In this document: positions 56,468-63,946 of the stretch, piece after piece | Layout: every line of letters begins with the position of its first letter | Numbering within the stretch: the stretch's first letter is position 1 | Source: Mycobacterium sp. IS-3022 | GTDB lineage: Bacteria > Actinomycetota > Actinomycetes > Mycobacteriales > Mycobacteriaceae | NCBI RefSeq assembly: GCF_001500065.1 | Contig: NZ_LQIN01000005.1 | Location: forward strand, 1 to 64,000 | DNA: 64,000 nt | Reading direction: 5' to 3' | Position numbers and translations under genes: made by a program | Notes under the pieces: model-generated | What the model was told of the DNA's origin: nothing | Seen by the model: only the letters and a program-made list of their open reading frames with translations | The model's database searches: none

Positions 56468-57565
56468 TTAGAGGGACACCGTTCCGTAGTCGCCGACGTG
56501 GCCGACCAGTGTGCGCAGCTGGTCGTCGGCCGTGCCGAACGTGTTGTCGATCGCGGTGAGTCGCGCGGCGTAATGCCCGACCGGGTACTCGGCGGTCATG
56601 CCGATGCCGCCGTGCAGCTGGATCGCCTCCTGCGCGATGTGTCGCCCGGACCGGCCGATCTGCAGTTTTGTCCGCGCCGCGATCACCGGGTCGAAGCGCC
56701 CGTCGGCGATTGACATCGCGGCGTAGAAGTTCATGCTGCGCGCGAGCTCCAGCGAGACGTACATGTCCGCCGCACGCTGCGTCAAAGTCTGGAACTTGCT
56801 CAGCGGAACACCGAATTGCTTACGGCTGGTGAGGTATTCGGTGGTGAGCCGTAAAGCCTCCTCCATGGCGCCGACCGCCTCCGAGCACAGCGCCGACTGA
56901 TAGCGGATGACGGTGCGCGCAACGTGCTCGGCCGCGTCGCCGCCGTCGCCGAGCGGTTCGGCGGGTGCGGAGTCGAAGTCCAGCTGAGCACCGCGGCGGC
57001 CGTCGAACGTGCGATACGCCTGTCTGGCCGTCGCGGCAGCCTCGACGATGAAGAGGCCGGTTCCACCCTCTGGCAGCGCTGCGGTTACGACCACGGTGTC
57101 CGCCGAATCACCGGCCAGCACAGGGTTTTTCCGGCCGCTGACCGTCCACGTGTCGCCGCTTCGCTCCGCACGAGCGGCAGGCTCGGCGGTCGGGACGCGT
57201 GCACCGGGCTCCGCGTGGGCGAAGGCCAGCAGCGTGTCACCCGCCGCTACCCGCTCGAGGATCTCCTTCTGTTGGTCGCTGCCCAATTCGGCGATCAGGC
57301 CGCCCGGGACGAGCGCGGCCTGCGCGACCGGTTCGGGCGCGAGCCGCCTGCCGATTTCGGTCAGCACCACCATCGCCTCGATCTGGCCGGACTCGGTGGG
57401 GTCGAAACCGAGCCCGAGGATGCCCACCTCGGCCAGTTGGCCCCACACCTCGCGGCGCCAGCCGGGCTCAGCCTTGGTGACACCGGCGATGTCGTCGCCG
57501 CGTGACAGCACGTCGCGGGTGACGTCGCGGAGCAGTTGTTGTTCCTCGGTCAGGTCGAAGTCCAC
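56468..57565 (-). CDS. Acyl-CoA dehydrogenase (FadE-type), smaller subunit
   Basis: A 365-residue acyl-CoA dehydrogenase-fold protein (LTEEQQLLRDVTRDVLSRG, AFAHAEPGARVP, YQSALCSEAVGAMEEALRLTTEYLTSRKQFGVPLSKFQ, QLHGGIGMTAEYPVGHY). It is 7 bp after the second FadE gene in the same direction. In mycobacteria such pairs often form alpha2beta2 heterotetramers for steroid or branched substrates, so this is probably one of two different subunits. Confidence 0.87.
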   Translation of the reverse strand: MDFDLTEEQQLLRDVTRDVLSRGDDIAGVTKAEPGWRREVWGQLAEVGILGLGFDPTESGQIEAMVVLTEIGRRLAPEPVAQAALVPGGLIAELGSDQQKEILERVAAGDTLLAFAHAEPGARVPTAEPAARAERSGDTWTVSGRKNPVLAGDSADTVVVTAALPEGGTGLFIVEAAATARQAYRTFDGRRGAQLDFDSAPAEPLGDGGDAAEHVARTVIRYQSALCSEAVGAMEEALRLTTEYLTSRKQFGVPLSKFQTLTQRAADMYVSLELARSMNFYAAMSIADGRFDPVIAARTKLQIGRSGRHIAQEAIQLHGGIGMTAEYPVGHYAARLTAIDNTFGTADDQLRTLVGHVGDYGTVSL

Positions 57566-57572
57566 GGTCGGC

Positions 57573-58748
57573 TCACAATCCCAGGATGGTCGAAGCGATG
57601 ATGCTGCGCTGAATCTCGTTGGTACCGCCGTAGATCGACGTCTTGCGATAATTCAGGTAGCGAGGGGCGGCGTCCTGCGCCCACGCCGGAGTGTCGATGT
57701 CAGCGCCGGCGTCGAACGGCAGGGCGTCCGGTCCGGCCACCTCGACCAGCAGCTCGGTGGCGGCCTGCTGCAGCTGGCTGCCGCCCAGCTTGAGGATCGA
57801 CGACGCGGGGTTGGGTTTGCCGTCGGCCTCCGATCCGCTGACCCGCATCTGCGTAAGCTCCAGCGCCAGCAGCCCGGTTTCGATCTCGGCGACGCGCGCG
57901 GCGAACAGCGGATCATCCAGCAGCGACGCCCCGTTCACCTGAAGCTTTGCGGCATGGTCCTTGACTTGAGACATCCACAGTTTCGTCAGCCCGATGCGGG
58001 CGATGCCGGTGCGTTCGTTGCCGAGCAGGAATTTGGCGTAGGTCCAGCCCTGGTTCTCCTCGCCGACGAGTTGGTCGGCCGGGATCCGGACGTCTTCGAA
58101 GAAGATCTCGTTCACCTCGTAACTGCCGTCGATCAGCTCGATCGGGCGCAGCGTGATCCCCGGTGTGGACATCTCGGCCAGGAGGAACGAGATGCCGGCC
58201 TGCCGCTTGGGCGCGTTCGGATCGGTCCGCGCGAGCAGGAAGATCCAGTCGGCGTACTGGCCGAGGGTCGTCCACGTCTTCTGGCCGTTCACGACGTAGG
58301 TGTCGCCGTCGCGCACCGCGGTGGTGCGTATCGACGCGAGGTCCGAGCCCGCCTCGGGTTCGGAAAAGCCCTGGCACCACCAGATGTCGATGTTGGCCGT
58401 CGGCGGCAGGAACCGCTCCTTCATTGCTTGCGAGCCGAACGCAGCGATCACCGGGCCGACCATCTTGGTGTTGAACGCCAGCGGTTCGGGCACCCCGGCG
58501 AGTTGCATCTCGTCGAGCCAGATCTGCCGCTGCAGCGGCGACCACTTCTTACCGCCCCATTCGACCGGCCAGTTCGGCACCGCCAGCCCGTTCTCGTTGA
58601 GGATTCGCTGGCTGATCACCATGTCGTCGGGGAAGTTCGGATGACCGGTCTTGCCCCTGTCGCGGATGTCTTCGGGAATCTCGGTGGCATAGAACCGCCG
58701 CAGCTCGTCGCGGAACGCAGCGTCCTCGTCACTCAATGCCAACTTCAA
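57573..58748 (-). CDS. Acyl-CoA dehydrogenase (FadE-type), larger subunit
   Basis: A 391-residue acyl-CoA dehydrogenase. FAD-facing segments WCQGFSEPEAGSDLASIRTTAVRDGDTYVVNGQKTWTT and RIGLTKLWMSQVKDHAAKLQ, and the C-terminal YGGTNEIQRSIIASTILGL, are typical. TTG at 58748 is chosen since GGAGG lies 9 nt before it and homologues start KLALSDEDAAFRDELRRF; the frame stays open upstream. Partner of the adjacent FadE. Confidence 0.88.
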   Translation of the reverse strand: MKLALSDEDAAFRDELRRFYATEIPEDIRDRGKTGHPNFPDDMVISQRILNENGLAVPNWPVEWGGKKWSPLQRQIWLDEMQLAGVPEPLAFNTKMVGPVIAAFGSQAMKERFLPPTANIDIWWCQGFSEPEAGSDLASIRTTAVRDGDTYVVNGQKTWTTLGQYADWIFLLARTDPNAPKRQAGISFLLAEMSTPGITLRPIELIDGSYEVNEIFFEDVRIPADQLVGEENQGWTYAKFLLGNERTGIARIGLTKLWMSQVKDHAAKLQVNGASLLDDPLFAARVAEIETGLLALELTQMRVSGSEADGKPNPASSILKLGGSQLQQAATELLVEVAGPDALPFDAGADIDTPAWAQDAAPRYLNYRKTSIYGGTNEIQRSIIASTILGL

Positions 58749-58819
58749 GGTCCAGCCCTCCTTGCGATTTCGGTGCTCAAACGCTCGCTCAACAACTGTT
58801 CGTGCACCCAAATCTCACA

Positions 58820-59539
58820 CTACTTCCACGCGAAGACCGGTTGCTCGAGTTCGTCGACCGGATCGTGGCGGCCTTCCAGGCACAACCACCGCAGTTGTAG
58901 AAGCACCGCGCCCGTCGGCGCGTGGATCAGGTCGTTGCCCAGCGGTACCTGCACCACCGGTCGCGGGCTCTCGGGGATCTCGATGAACCGCGGCGAGTCG
59001 TCGCGCTGCAGCTGGTGCAACCCGACCCGGTAGACCGCGACCACCTCGTCGGGTGCCGGCCGCGGATCGAGCCGGCCGCCGCCCCAGAGCACCACCGGGG
59101 TGATGACGTAGCCGGATCGCGTCGGATAGTCGTCGAGCAGGCCCAGCACCGTCGACTCCGGCAGCCGGACCCCGACCTCCTCGTCCAGCTCGCGCAGAGC
59201 CGCGTCGATCGCGGTCTCCCCCGCGTCGAGCCGGCCGCCGGGCAACGCCCACTGCGCGGCGTGCGATGACAATCGGGAAGCCCTGCGACACAACAGGAAA
59301 GCCGCTCCACCCGAGACGTCGACCATGCGCCCGTCGAGGCCGGCTTCCGGCATCGGGCGCCCGTCGATCCAGTCGTCGACGTCCGCCGGATCCACCCGGT
59401 CCTCACCGACCTCGGAATCGACGAGCACCACGGCGACCGCCGCGTGCCTCTTGGTCGGGTCGGTCACGGCGCGACGCCGGTGTCCCGACAGGTTCGCCCT
59501 GACCCGCTCGCGAAGCGCCTCGTCGTAGGAGATGGTCAC
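58820..59539 (-). CDS. NUDIX hydrolase
   Basis: A 239-residue protein with a full Nudix box (GGRLDAGETAIDAALRELDEEVG, about 113-135) carrying the metal-binding RELxEE core. The N-terminal ~65 residues (ISYDEALRERVRANLSGHRRRAV) and the C-terminal domain resemble CoA pyrophosphatase-like or ADP-ribose-type proteins; exact substrate uncertain. GTG at 59539 starts with a leaderless -10 (TATGGT). It is divergent from the repeat-peptide cassette. Confidence 0.8.
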   Translation of the reverse strand: MTISYDEALRERVRANLSGHRRRAVTDPTKRHAAVAVVLVDSEVGEDRVDPADVDDWIDGRPMPEAGLDGRMVDVSGGAAFLLCRRASRLSSHAAQWALPGGRLDAGETAIDAALRELDEEVGVRLPESTVLGLLDDYPTRSGYVITPVVLWGGGRLDPRPAPDEVVAVYRVGLHQLQRDDSPRFIEIPESPRPVVQVPLGNDLIHAPTGAVLLQLRWLCLEGRHDPVDELEQPVFAWK

Positions 59540-59545
59540 CGCTTG

Positions 59546-59551
59546 ACCATA
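59546..59551 (-). promoter_or_regulatory. -10 box (TATGGT on minus strand), leaderless promoter of the NUDIX gene
   Basis: TANNNT ends 6 nt before the minus-strand GTG at 59539. On the plus strand the same place reads CATAAT (59548-59553), which may serve the divergent peptide gene, so the two promoters could overlap. Confidence 0.45.
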
Positions 59552-59630
59552 ATGACGCGTTGTTTCGTCGGCGCGGTCCGGGGCAACTCCGTCAGCACGC
59601 TGCGGCAGCAGCCCAACGGAAGGGATCGAC

Positions 59631-59810
59631 ATGGCACTCGATGACGACGACATCACCACCTCAGGCGCAGGCGGCGAAGGGCCCGCCGACGGCGGCTCGA
59701 ATCCCGAAGGTCACGACGGCGGCGCCGACGGCACGGCCGGTGGCGAAGGCCCCGCCGACGGCGGCTCCAATCCCGAAGGTCACGACGGCGGCGCCGACGG
59801 AACCGCCTGA
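59631..59810 (+). CDS. 59-residue repeat peptide, candidate RiPP precursor
   Basis: ATG at 59631, 6 nt after GGAAGGG, opens 59 codons to TGA (59808-59810). The product is a 13-residue acidic leader (DDDD at 4-7, ITTS) and two identical 23-residue units (14-36 and 37-59) containing GEGPADGGSNPEGHDGG. Each unit has Asp, Asn, His and Glu but no Cys, aromatic or aliphatic anchor. The two 69-bp DNA units differ at five codon positions, all synonymous. It is the first gene of a same-direction run: JmjC/cupin oxygenase, Suc_Fer ferredoxin, MarR, MFS. Precursor status is inference; it could also be a structural or metal-binding peptide. Confidence 0.72.
   Translation: MALDDDDITTSGAGGEGPADGGSNPEGHDGGADGTAGGEGPADGGSNPEGHDGGADGTA
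59673..59807 (+). repeat. Two tandem 69-bp coding repeats (23 codons each)
   Basis: Units cover codons 14-36 and 37-59 of the repeat peptide (about 59670-59738 and 59739-59807). They encode the same 23 residues. The differences are at third positions only (Gly, Gly, Ser, Gly, Thr codons). Confidence 0.8.
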
Positions 59811-59833
59811 CGCCTTCTTGAATTCTGAGCCCG

Positions 59834-61051
59834 ATGCTTCAGCGGTGCGTCGCGACCGGTGCTCGACGGTTCGCCGACGAGTACTGGGGTCGCAAACCGC
59901 TGCTCAGCCGGGCCGACGCGTTACCCCGCGACTTCAGTGATCTGCTGTCTGCGGACACGGTTGACGAGTTGATCGCCGAGCGCGGGGTGCGCGCGCCGTT
60001 CATCCGGCTGGCCAAAGAAGGTGATGTCCTGTCCAAGGACTGCTACCTCGGGCCGGCCGGATTCGGCGCCGAGATACCCGATCAGATCGACTCCGCGAAG
60101 CTACTGAGCCAATTCGTCTCCGGCGCAACGATTGTGCTGCAGGGTCTACACCGGTTGTGGCCCCCGCTCATCGCGTTCGTCCGTGAGGCCGTCGACGAGC
60201 TCGGTCATCCGGTGCAGGCCAACGCCTACGTCACCCCGCCGGTCAATCGCGGCTTCGACCCGCACTACGACGTGCACGACGTGTTCGTCCTGCAGGTATC
60301 GGGCCAGAAGCGCTGGATCGTGCACGAGCCGGTCATCGAGCACCCGCTGCCGTCGCAGCCCTGGACACAGCACCGCGCGCAGATCGAGAAGCGGGTCGCC
60401 GACGCACCGGTCATCGACACTGTGCTGTCCGAAGGCGACGCGCTCTATCTACCGCGGGGCTGGGTGCATTCGGCACAGGCCCTGCAGATGACCTCGATCC
60501 ACCTCACCATCGGGGTGGCGCCGATGACCGGTGTGGACGTCGCCCGCGCGGTCGTGGACCAGCTGGCGAGCACCGCGTCGTTCCGGCAATCACTGCCGAT
60601 GGGCACGGTGGACGCCGATGAGACGATGGCGACGGTGAGCAAGGTGATGGCGCAGATGGTCGGATCGTTGCGTGATGAGGCGGCGACACTCAGCCCAGCC
60701 GCCACCGCGCAACTGTCGCGGCGGCATGCCGACCGGACTCGTCCCGTCTCAGTACGGCCGTTGGCGTCGCTGGCGGCGGCCGATCGCGCCGCCGACGCGG
60801 TGGTGCAATGGCGGCACGGGCTCTGCGCGACCGTCGAGAAAACCGATGACCGCATCGTCCTGCGGCTGCCCGACCGGACCATGACCTTCCCGCAGATGTG
60901 CGAAGACGCGGTCCGGACGCTGCACCTCGGAGGGGTTGTCGATGCGAGGAGCCTGCCCGGTCTCGACCATGCCGACGCGACCGTCCTGATCCGGCGGCTG
61001 CTGCGGGAGGGAGTCGTCGTTCCGGTGGACTTCCCGGCCGACACCGGATGA
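59834..61051 (+). CDS. JmjC/cupin 2-oxoglutarate oxygenase (YcfD/MINA-like)
   Basis: A 405-residue Fe(II)/2-oxoglutarate-dependent oxygenase. Facial triad H144-Y-D146 (FDPHYDVHDVFVLQ) and H212 (LYLPRGWVHSA), with K159 (GQKRW) as the likely 2-oxoglutarate lysine. The N-terminal barrel is followed by a helical and winged-helix C-terminal part (about 240-405), as in YcfD, MINA53 and NO66, which hydroxylate Arg or His of ribosomal proteins. Here it starts 23 bp after the repeat peptide and ends overlapping the ferredoxin gene, so the peptide is a natural candidate substrate (inference). Confidence 0.85.
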   Translation: MLQRCVATGARRFADEYWGRKPLLSRADALPRDFSDLLSADTVDELIAERGVRAPFIRLAKEGDVLSKDCYLGPAGFGAEIPDQIDSAKLLSQFVSGATIVLQGLHRLWPPLIAFVREAVDELGHPVQANAYVTPPVNRGFDPHYDVHDVFVLQVSGQKRWIVHEPVIEHPLPSQPWTQHRAQIEKRVADAPVIDTVLSEGDALYLPRGWVHSAQALQMTSIHLTIGVAPMTGVDVARAVVDQLASTASFRQSLPMGTVDADETMATVSKVMAQMVGSLRDEAATLSPAATAQLSRRHADRTRPVSVRPLASLAAADRAADAVVQWRHGLCATVEKTDDRIVLRLPDRTMTFPQMCEDAVRTLHLGGVVDARSLPGLDHADATVLIRRLLREGVVVPVDFPADTG

Positions 61052-61941
61052 CCGCCGCGAAGCGAATCCCGTGCAGCGACCAGTCGCTGGCCCGCGACGA
61101 CCCGATGTACGGCACCGCGTCGGCGGGGTCGTCGTGGGTGCTGCTCGAGTTGAGCGGGGCGTGGGGGCCGTCTGCGTTCCTGCAGTCGCCGAACTGCATC
61201 GACCCTCAACTCGGCCGCGCCATCGTCCGTCGGGTCGAGAAGGCGGGCATGCGCATCGCGGCCATCCGTCGGCATGGTCGGCGCCCCGACATTCCACGGT
61301 GGCGCTGGTACATAGCGCACTCGGGCGTCGGCAGCGAGGCGCTGCACCACGGAGAGGTCGCGGGCCCCGACGGATTCCTCGATCTCGCCCTGGACGGCAG
61401 CGACGGGCAGTTGTCCACCGATCCGCTGATCGCGATCTGCTCGCACGGTAAACACGACCAGTGCTGCGCGGTACGGGGCCGCAGCGCGTGCAGTGCGATC
61501 GCGGCCGAGTACCCCGAATTCACCTGGGAATGTTCGCATCTCGGTGGGGACCGCTTTGCCGCTACGATGCTCGTCCTGCCCGAAGGGTTGTGCTACGGGC
61601 GGGTCGACTCGACCGATTCGGCCGGCCTGGTGCGCCTGTACCTCGATGGGCGGCTGGACAACCGGTTCCTGCGCGGGCGCACCTCGCTACCACACGCCGT
61701 GCAGGCCGCTCAGTACTTCGTCCGCGAGCGCTACGGCGATGACCGCATCGACGCGCTGCATCCGGCGCATGTCGAGCGCGGAGAACATCGGATCCGCGTT
61801 CTGCTCGACGGTGGAGCGGGGCCGATCGAGGTGATCCTGCACGAAGAGTTGTCCCAACCCCTGCTGTCCCAGTGCCATGCCCAGGTCGCCGGCCAAGTTC
61901 GCGTCTTCACCCTGGGGTCGCTGGGTCCTGCCGACGCTTGA
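61048..61941 (+). CDS. Suc_Fer/Apd1-like thioredoxin-fold ferredoxin
   Basis: A 297-residue sucrase/ferredoxin-like protein (PF06999 type). Candidate [2Fe-2S] ligands are C131 and C140 (CSHGKHDQCC; the C-x8-C spacing known from Apd1) with H164 in SHLGGDRFA. The position of Apd1's second His is D168 here. Extra Cys at 139, 148 and 162. It could feed electrons to, or protect, the iron of the JmjC enzyme (inference). ATG overlaps the oxygenase stop (ATGA). Confidence 0.8.
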   Translation: MTAAKRIPCSDQSLARDDPMYGTASAGSSWVLLELSGAWGPSAFLQSPNCIDPQLGRAIVRRVEKAGMRIAAIRRHGRRPDIPRWRWYIAHSGVGSEALHHGEVAGPDGFLDLALDGSDGQLSTDPLIAICSHGKHDQCCAVRGRSACSAIAAEYPEFTWECSHLGGDRFAATMLVLPEGLCYGRVDSTDSAGLVRLYLDGRLDNRFLRGRTSLPHAVQAAQYFVRERYGDDRIDALHPAHVERGEHRIRVLLDGGAGPIEVILHEELSQPLLSQCHAQVAGQVRVFTLGSLGPADA

Positions 61942-62013
61942 CGGTTGGGGCCTGCCCGGAGTGTTGGATCGATCGACGTATTTTCGCGGAAACCGATTTC
62001 GCCGCGGATACAT

Positions 62014-62030
62014 GTATGTGCTATGCATAC
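62014..62030. promoter_or_regulatory. Operator-like dyad GTATG-N7-CATAC before the MarR gene
   Basis: A 17-bp dyad with 5-bp arms ends 3 nt before the GTG at 62034 and covers the -10 region. It is in the place of an autoregulatory MarR operator. Confidence 0.4.
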
Positions 62031-62033
62031 TTC

Positions 62034-62498
62034 GTGACGCCGTCACGATACGACCAACTCGACGAACTGCTGACCCGCATCGCCATCGCGCGGCAGCGAC
62101 CGAGTTGGCGCGACCGCCTTCTCGGCGGCGCCGGCCCGGTGACCAGCGCCTCCACCCTGCGGGTACTACGAGCGGTCGAGCAGTGCCAACAGCTTTCCGG
62201 CGGCGCCTCGATCCGCGAGGTCGCGGATTTCATGGCGGTCGAACACTCGACAGCCAGCCGATCGGTCGCCGCCGTCGTGAGCGCGGGCCTCGTCACCAAG
62301 ACGTCCGCCGCCGATGACCAACGACGGTGCACGTTGGTGCTGACCGCGGCCGGTCGTCAGGCCTTGGAGATCGTGGCCGACCGGCGGCGCGAGCTTGTCG
62401 CGGAGATAATCGCCGACTGGCCCGAAGCCAGCGTCGACACCCTGGTCGATCTCCTCGACCGCCTGACCGAACGATTCGAACGCGCGGCGGACCGATGA
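62034..62498 (+). CDS. MarR-family transcriptional regulator
   Basis: A 154-residue winged-helix regulator. Recognition region IREVADFMAVEHSTASRSVAAVVSAGLV and wing DDQRRCTLVLTAAGR are typical, with dimer helices at both ends. GTG at 62034 is chosen because an operator-like dyad lies immediately upstream and the N-terminus is then normal; ATG at 62016 is the alternative. The stop overlaps the MFS start (ATGA), so it probably controls the exporter and may control the whole cassette. Confidence 0.85.
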   Translation: MTPSRYDQLDELLTRIAIARQRPSWRDRLLGGAGPVTSASTLRVLRAVEQCQQLSGGASIREVADFMAVEHSTASRSVAAVVSAGLVTKTSAADDQRRCTLVLTAAGRQALEIVADRRRELVAEIIADWPEASVDTLVDLLDRLTERFERAADR

Positions 62499-63745
62499 CC
62501 GCTGAAGCCACCGTCCGGTCGCAGGCGCGCGGCGCTTTCGGGTTGATCTTCGACCCGGTGTTCGGCGCGCTGTTCTGGGGCAAGATCTTCTCCGTCCTGG
62601 CGGTGTGGACGCACGGCATCGTCGCGGCGATCGTGATGTACGACGCGACCGGTTCGGCGCTGATGGTCGGAATGGTCGGCGTCGTTCAGTTCGCGCCGCA
62701 GTTGATCCTCAGCCCCACCAGCGGCAAGTGGGCCGATACCGGCGACCCCGCCCGGCAGATCCTGCTCGGCCGGGTGTTGTGTGTCGCCGGTTCCGGCCTG
62801 ACGGCGGCCTGGCTGTTCGCCGAACCTGCGCAATCCGGCATGTCTGCGGCGGTTCCCGTCCTGCTCGGCACCCTGTTGGTCGGGTTCGGCTTCGTGGTGG
62901 GCGGCCCGGCGATGCAGTCGATCGTGCCGAACCTCATCCGCGACGGTGAACTGTCGACGGCCATGGCGCTCAACAGCTTTCCGATGACAGTCGGGCGCGT
63001 CGTCGGGCCCGCTGCGGGCGCGTACATCGCCGCGCATCTGGGTCCGGGGGCGGCGTTCGCAGTCAGCGCCGCCCTGCATCTGGTGTTCGCGATCGTGATC
63101 GTCGCCGTCCGCTTCCCGGCCCCGCCGGCGCGGCTCGCCGGCACGGACTTCCGCGTACGGGTGGCACTCAGATACGTCTGGCGGGACCGTCCGCTGTTCC
63201 TGGCGCTGGTCGCGGTGACGACCGTGGGGCTCGCGTCCGATTCGTCGATCACGTTGACCCCGTCGATGGCCGACGAGCTCGGCGGCGGCGCCCGCCTGGT
63301 CGGGACCCTGTCCGCGGTCTTCGGCGTCGGCGCGGCCGTCGGCATGGCGGTGCTCGCGCTGATGCGCGGCCGGCTGGCGTCGCACAAGGTGTCGGCGCTC
63401 GGCATGGCCGGCCTTGCGGCGGGCTGCACGGTGCTAGCCGTGGCGGCGGCGCCTGCGGTGGCGGTCGCGGGATTCGTGCTTGCCGGCCTGGGATTCGGCT
63501 GGGCGATGACCGGCCTGTCCACCGTCGTGCAGGAGCGCGCGCCCAAAGAGTTACGCGGCCGGATCATGGCGCTGTGGCTGGTCGGCTTTCTCGGTTCACG
63601 GCCGATCGCCGCGGCGCTGCTGGGCGGCACTGCCGACGCATTCAGCGTGCAGGCCGCGTTCGCGGTCGCGGCGGTGCTGTGTGTGGCCGCCATGCTGTGG
63701 TGCCGGCCGGCCAAACTCGCCGGCCCGCTGCCGGCTTCTTTGTGA
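62495..63745 (+). CDS. MFS exporter
   Basis: A 416-residue 12-helix transporter of the drug-exporter kind (EntS-like): GKIFSVLAVWTHGIVAAIVMYDATGSALMVGMVGV, loop SPTSGKWADTGDPARQILLGRVL, GPAMQSIVPNLIRDGELSTAMALNSFPMTVGRVVGPAAGAYIA. It would export the cassette product or protect from it. ATG overlaps the MarR stop. Confidence 0.88.
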   Translation: MTAEATVRSQARGAFGLIFDPVFGALFWGKIFSVLAVWTHGIVAAIVMYDATGSALMVGMVGVVQFAPQLILSPTSGKWADTGDPARQILLGRVLCVAGSGLTAAWLFAEPAQSGMSAAVPVLLGTLLVGFGFVVGGPAMQSIVPNLIRDGELSTAMALNSFPMTVGRVVGPAAGAYIAAHLGPGAAFAVSAALHLVFAIVIVAVRFPAPPARLAGTDFRVRVALRYVWRDRPLFLALVAVTTVGLASDSSITLTPSMADELGGGARLVGTLSAVFGVGAAVGMAVLALMRGRLASHKVSALGMAGLAAGCTVLAVAAAPAVAVAGFVLAGLGFGWAMTGLSTVVQERAPKELRGRIMALWLVGFLGSRPIAAALLGGTADAFSVQAAFAVAAVLCVAAMLWCRPAKLAGPLPASL

Positions 63746-63946
63746 CGGCCCGCTCGTTCGAGCATTCTGCCTGGCGTGTTTGCGCTGCTATCTCGGTCTG
63801 GCGCAGGGTGACTCGTGGCAGACACGACGGCGATGCTGCCGCTCCTCGGTCGGACGCGTTGGACGCGATACCGACGCGATAACAACCTGGCGTCAGGTCG
63901 GCGGCTCGATGAATGAGCTGCGAGCCGCTGCTACATTGGAAACACT
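63746..63946. other. Intergenic region after the MFS gene
   Basis: 201 bp with no coding-like frame; no terminator hairpin with T-run seen. It ends with TACATT (63932-63937), a possible -10 for the next gene. Confidence 0.4.

Noticed and set aside
59560-59940. 126-codon frame across the repeat peptide
   Set aside because: Thr/Pro/Ala shadow in another phase; the 59631 frame has the ribosome site, and the silent-only differences between repeats fit that frame.
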